A stretch of 64,000 bases of DNA, taken from contig NC_051108.1 of assembly GCF_901709675.1 (NCBI RefSeq), forward strand, positions 4,064,631-4,128,630, read 5' to 3'. A program made the translations under genes and the position numbers. Below the pieces are notes generated by a model, which made no database searches, was not told the origin of the DNA, and saw nothing but the letters and a program-made list of their open reading frames with translations. Source of the DNA: Syngnathus acus (lineage: Eukaryota > Chordata > Actinopteri > Syngnathiformes > Syngnathidae). Every line of letters begins with the position of its first letter. Positions within the stretch are counted from its first letter, which is position 1. Below are positions 60,751 through 64,000 of this stretch, one piece after another.

Positions 60751-60960
60751 TCCATTAGTTTTCTATATTGTTTATCCTCATTACTGATTATGAGCAAGAG
60801 GCTAGGTACATTATTAACAGTTATTCGTAGACAAGCATTCCTACTCGCACTTACGGACAATAAAGTCTTTCATTAAATGTTTTTGGAATGTGGGAGGAAG
60901 CTTGTAATCCCATCCAAGCACAAGGAGAACACACTAACTCCACACAGGCCAAGACTTTTG
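60751..60960 (-). repeat. Same fish interspersed repeat in antisense, near-complete tail
   Basis: CATCCATTAGTTTTCTATAT, GTTTATCCTCATTA, TTTTTGGAATGTGGGAGGAA and GAACACACTAACTCCACACA appear in the order of the antisense teleost repeat. Its exact family was not determined. Confidence 0.65.
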
Positions 60961-61348
60961 AACCTTAAAACTGTGATACGTTAACATTGTGCCCAGCACA
61001 AAATTATGAATCAAATCAATTGAAAATGAAATAGAATTTGTATTTTTATTAATAAGAATTCTGTTGAATAGCTTTTTAAATAAATATCTTGAAGGACTTG
61101 AGTGTAGGGAGGCAAGGTGTCTTAAAACTCATATTTTCCAAAATAAAGATGGAAACTAGGTACAAATAGTTCATTAATAAAGTCAAAATTCAAAGTATCA
61201 CATCAACACAAAGAAGAAAATGACTCATCATTGAAGGACGTATGACAATGGGGCTTTTCACAATTACCCCAAAGTTACTATTTTTAGAACAGCGAACTGC
61301 GCCGCAATCGGACAAACACAAGAGCCGCTATTTCACAATCAAACTTAC

Positions 61349-61488
61349 CTTTCGACCAAAACGACTTTCTTCCCGCTGACTTTGAGGCCTCTGCATGTCA
61401 GCCAACGTTTGAGTTGTTCCACACTATGTTTGGCAATAACATCATGTTGGAATTTCGCCCCTGGTACGTCGCCCTCCTCCAAAACCAT
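61349..61488 (-). CDS. Possible first exon of a SAP-like-domain protein (partial)
   Basis: From an ATG at 61486-61488 the minus strand encodes 46 residues starting MVLEEGDVPGAKFQHDV. It continues with SVEQLKRWLTCRG, and ends KKVVLVER before a textbook donor (GAAAG|GTAAGT at 61349/61348). The pattern of a short leader, then (S/T)VxQLKRWLxCRG(x)nSGKK..LVER, resembles the SAP-type helix-extended-loop-helix that opens a large, often transposon-related, teleost protein family. An upstream in-frame ATG at 61548 adds 20 residues. No further exon was found on the minus strand to the left, so this may be a stranded fragment. Function unknown. Confidence 0.4.
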
Positions 61489-61517
61489 GCGAGTCCTTTC
61501 CAACCTTTTTTGTCCGA

Positions 61518-61547
61518 CTGAGATATTTATGAGCGAACATGACGTCA
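61518..61547 (-). promoter_or_regulatory. TATA-like and CRE motifs ahead of the SAP-like exon
   Basis: On the minus strand TGACGTCA (61540-61547) is followed by CATAAATATCTC (about 61520-61532), then the ATG at 61488. The spacing suits a short 5' UTR. It may be the original promoter of the element or gene. Confidence 0.35.
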
Positions 61548-61917
61548 TTTGAGAAAAGCCCCATTAGCACCAACAGGAAGGAACCAGAAACAAGGAAACT
61601 GATGAGACAGCAAGGAACACCTGAGCAAGATAGGCGTGGCCTTGGGATTTTTACCTGTTGGTTGGTTTGAAGCATCTAGGTCTAAAACCAAACCCCATTT
61701 CTACCTTCTGGACCTGGATTTTCTGGATCAGTGGTGGCCTAATTATTGTTCCAATCAAAAGAACAAATAAACCAAGAATGCACAGAATATCCTGATGTTG
61801 TTGACCATGCTTAAGAAGACCAAGACCGTCCTCAGCTTTCTTCATTTTGAAAAACGGGCATGGACGATGGAATATTTATTCAGCATAGGTAAATTGCAAC
61901 CTCGGCACCCCTTGATG

Positions 61918-62227
61918 CACTGGTGTCAAACTCAAGGCCCGGGGGCCAGATACGGCCCGTCACATCATTTCATGTGGCCCGCGAAGACAAATTGTGCATC
62001 GAATTTGTGTGTCATTGCTAGAATTGCAAATTGTCTTCACTTTTAATAATATCTTTTTTCTTTTTTTTAATATTTGACCAGTTTTTACTCGTCTGATTTG
62101 AAAACGAGTTATTTGTCAGTTTGTTTTGTAGCTTTTATTGTCTATAATATGAGGTGCTCATACATTTATTTGGGTTGACAGTATGACTACAATGCGGCCC
62201 CCCAAAAAAACGAGTTTGACACCCCTG
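61918..62227. mobile_element. Non-autonomous hAT element, GGTGTCAAACTC family
   Basis: Starts CACTGGTGTCAAACTCAAGG and ends CGAGTTTGACACCCCTG. Flanks CCTTGATG (61910-61917) and CCTTAATT (62228-62235) match at 6 of 8 positions, as an aged target duplication. The interior matches the 7.7-kb copy in inverse. No ORF. Confidence 0.82.
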
Positions 62228-63290
62228 CCTTAATTTAAAATCTAGGAAATTTCCTACTAATATTGTCAATCACAATGCTCACACTCTTAGTCCAACTCTG
62301 ACTTTTAGCTGACTTTCAACTCCTTTCCAAATACTTTTTGTCAGTGTCTTTTTGTTCTTGTGTTAATAACTCGACAGCCATGTGTCAGAAAGAATGATGA
62401 GATTAAAGGACATGGAAGAGACAGTGAGAGTTAAAACGGGAGGGACAAAAAGCGTGAGAAGCTGTAGGATAAAGCGATCTAGAGAGAGTCGGAGACGGCG
62501 CTAGTCAGACAGCCATTGTGTGGCTGCACGCTGGGACATGTTTTTGGCCCCGGACATAGGTTGGCAGGCTTATTGAGTCACACTTGGAGAATAAAAACAT
62601 CTGTATCAGCCCACAGGCATCTCCATGACTTTGCAAAAAGGCATCATGACCGCCAGGGACTTGGTCTTTAGGACATCTGTCTCTCATCCCGCTTGTTTTC
62701 CATGTTTTGGCACACAATTCCAGATGTGCAAGAAAACAAAAATAATGGAGGATTTGCCAGCTGGTTAACTGTAATCCAACAATCACATTTTCCCCCCCAA
62801 AACCACACGAGTTTGTTTTCAATGATGTAAACCAGCATTTATATGTTAACTTTAGCTCACATATGACTCGGCCGGTTCTTTTATGCAAAGTAGCCCAGTG
62901 TCATTATAAAACAATTAGGTGATTCTATTCTTTTTTTTCCTCAGATGGGGAGTCGGCAGAGAAACATGCAAGACGACTCGATGGATGATGATGATAATAA
63001 TAGGTTTGTATAGGACACTGCAGCAACTAGCTGATCTCCGTTAACCTAGTACATAAAATGTCTGCTTATGTCACAGCCCAGTTGGCGGGATTCTGGTTTC
63101 ACAAGCATGCCAAAACATTTATTGTTTAAACTTCATGGCTTGCTGTTTAATCCCATGATTAAAAAATATTAGGCAATTTGGAATTATTCGGAGCGCTATG
63201 TAATCTTACATTGTTTCCAATTGATCTTTTAAATCCATTCTTGGAAGTGAGTGTCGCCAAACATTCCAGCAAAATGAAAACCTAATTAAA

Positions 63291-63348
63291 AATATATATA
63301 TTTATATATATATATATATATATATATTTTTTAATATATATATATATG

Positions 63349-63389
<41 letters not shown>

Positions 63390-63392
63390 TTT
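63291..63392. repeat. (AT)n microsatellite, about 100 bp
   Basis: Nearly pure TA with scattered GTATAC interruptions. Confidence 0.95.
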
Positions 63393-64000
63393 AGTGTCCA
63401 TTAGCCCAGATCTTTCCTTTTCTTGTTTCTACTACATACACCAATGAACCTAATTTCCTTTTGGAATCCTATTGATTGCTAGTAATTGTATTAATTGCAC
63501 GAGGAAATTGGGTTCATCTAGATCCTCACCTTTTTCCCCTCCTCTGATCTCTGTCATTTCCTGTCTGACAAAATTGAAGTGTTCCACTTAAGTTCTTTGC
63601 TGTCAAATGATTCGACTTGAATCATTTGCATTTTCGAACTTTAGCCTTTTTGGCGGCACAAGTCGGCAAATAAGTGCATGCTGTGAGTGCTAAAATCTCA
63701 ACGTGGTGATGATGAAGGTCCATCGGAAAAAGGATAAGTGATTCAGGAGGCGGATCAATAAAGAAAGATCCATCCCTCCCAGTCGGCTCAATCAGACCCT
63801 CGGGGAAGGGGGGGGGCTGAAAGGAACATTACGAAATGGTGTGTGAGAAAACGTGTGTGTGTGGCCCAAAAAAGGGACATGTGGAGCTTTTGTCTTCATA
63901 CTTGGCATTTTATTCTCATCTATCAAGCCAAGAAGAATTTGAATCCACCCGACTCCTAAGTGGAGCTTTTCTATAGATTTGTTCACGAGTTCCTCCTGCA

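Larger units (their letters stand above)
38255..64000. other. Long non-coding region upstream of kcnk13
   Basis: The first 300 bp are GC-rich and should hold the kcnk13 promoter. Beyond that no multi-exon gene is recognised. The region is AT-rich with TA-flanked MITEs, simple repeats and scattered possible factor sites. One candidate exon lies at 61349-61488. Between the listed repeats (38.6-40.9, 43.3-48.6, 53.3-55.2, 55.6-58.3 and 62.3-64 kb) I see only unique DNA with chance open frames. In human, FOXN3, EFCAB11 and TDP1 lie in this neighbourhood, but no exon of them was recognised. Confidence 0.55.

Overview
The window looks like chromosomal DNA of a ray-finned (teleost) fish. The genes have vertebrate exon-intron structure with short introns, the proteins are close to their mammalian orthologues, and the spaces between genes are filled with small non-autonomous DNA transposons, simple repeats and poly-G/C tracts. 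I cannot name the species.

Four protein-coding genes could be resolved to single-base splice sites. brms1l (+, 154-2682, 5' exons outside the window) is a Sin3/HDAC co-repressor subunit. calm1 (-, 20386-28271) is calmodulin. psmc1 (-, 30613-34192) is the Rpt2/S4 ATPase of the 26S proteasome. kcnk13 (-, 35157-38254) is the THIK-1 two-pore-domain potassium channel. calm1, psmc1 and kcnk13 lie head-to-tail on the minus strand. In human, CALM1, PSMC1 and KCNK13 are close neighbours on 14q32, so this is old vertebrate synteny. The genes do not form one pathway.

Layout: 0-4.0 kb, brms1l with its 3' UTR. 4.2-6.3 kb, a compound repeat: a palindromic element, 235-bp duplications and a 157-bp tandem array. 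6.3-18.8 kb, the intergenic space between convergent brms1l and calm1, with several hAT-type elements, one carrying a perfect 8-bp target duplication. 18.8-28.3 kb, calm1. 28.5-30.4 kb, a gap that holds a CCAAT-box cluster with no recognised gene. 30.4-34.3 kb, psmc1 and its promoter. 34.75-38.25 kb, kcnk13. 38.3-64 kb, long non-coding DNA with seven copies of one TA-flanked MITE superfamily, other MITEs and microsatellites, and near 61.4 kb one possible first exon of a SAP-like protein.

The observations I would check first are an AT-AC (U12-type) intron inside brms1l; a 157-bp, nucleosome-sized tandem repeat whose monomers carry CACCC, CCAAT, CRE and YY1-like motifs; a long hairpin in the calm1 3' UTR; mirrored pairs of MITE subtypes, one pair carrying the same nested insertion; an orphan CCAAT promoter upstream of calm1; and a fish kcnk13 whose C-terminal end sits on a separate third exon. 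All calls come from reading the sequence and from remembered family sequences; no search was run.
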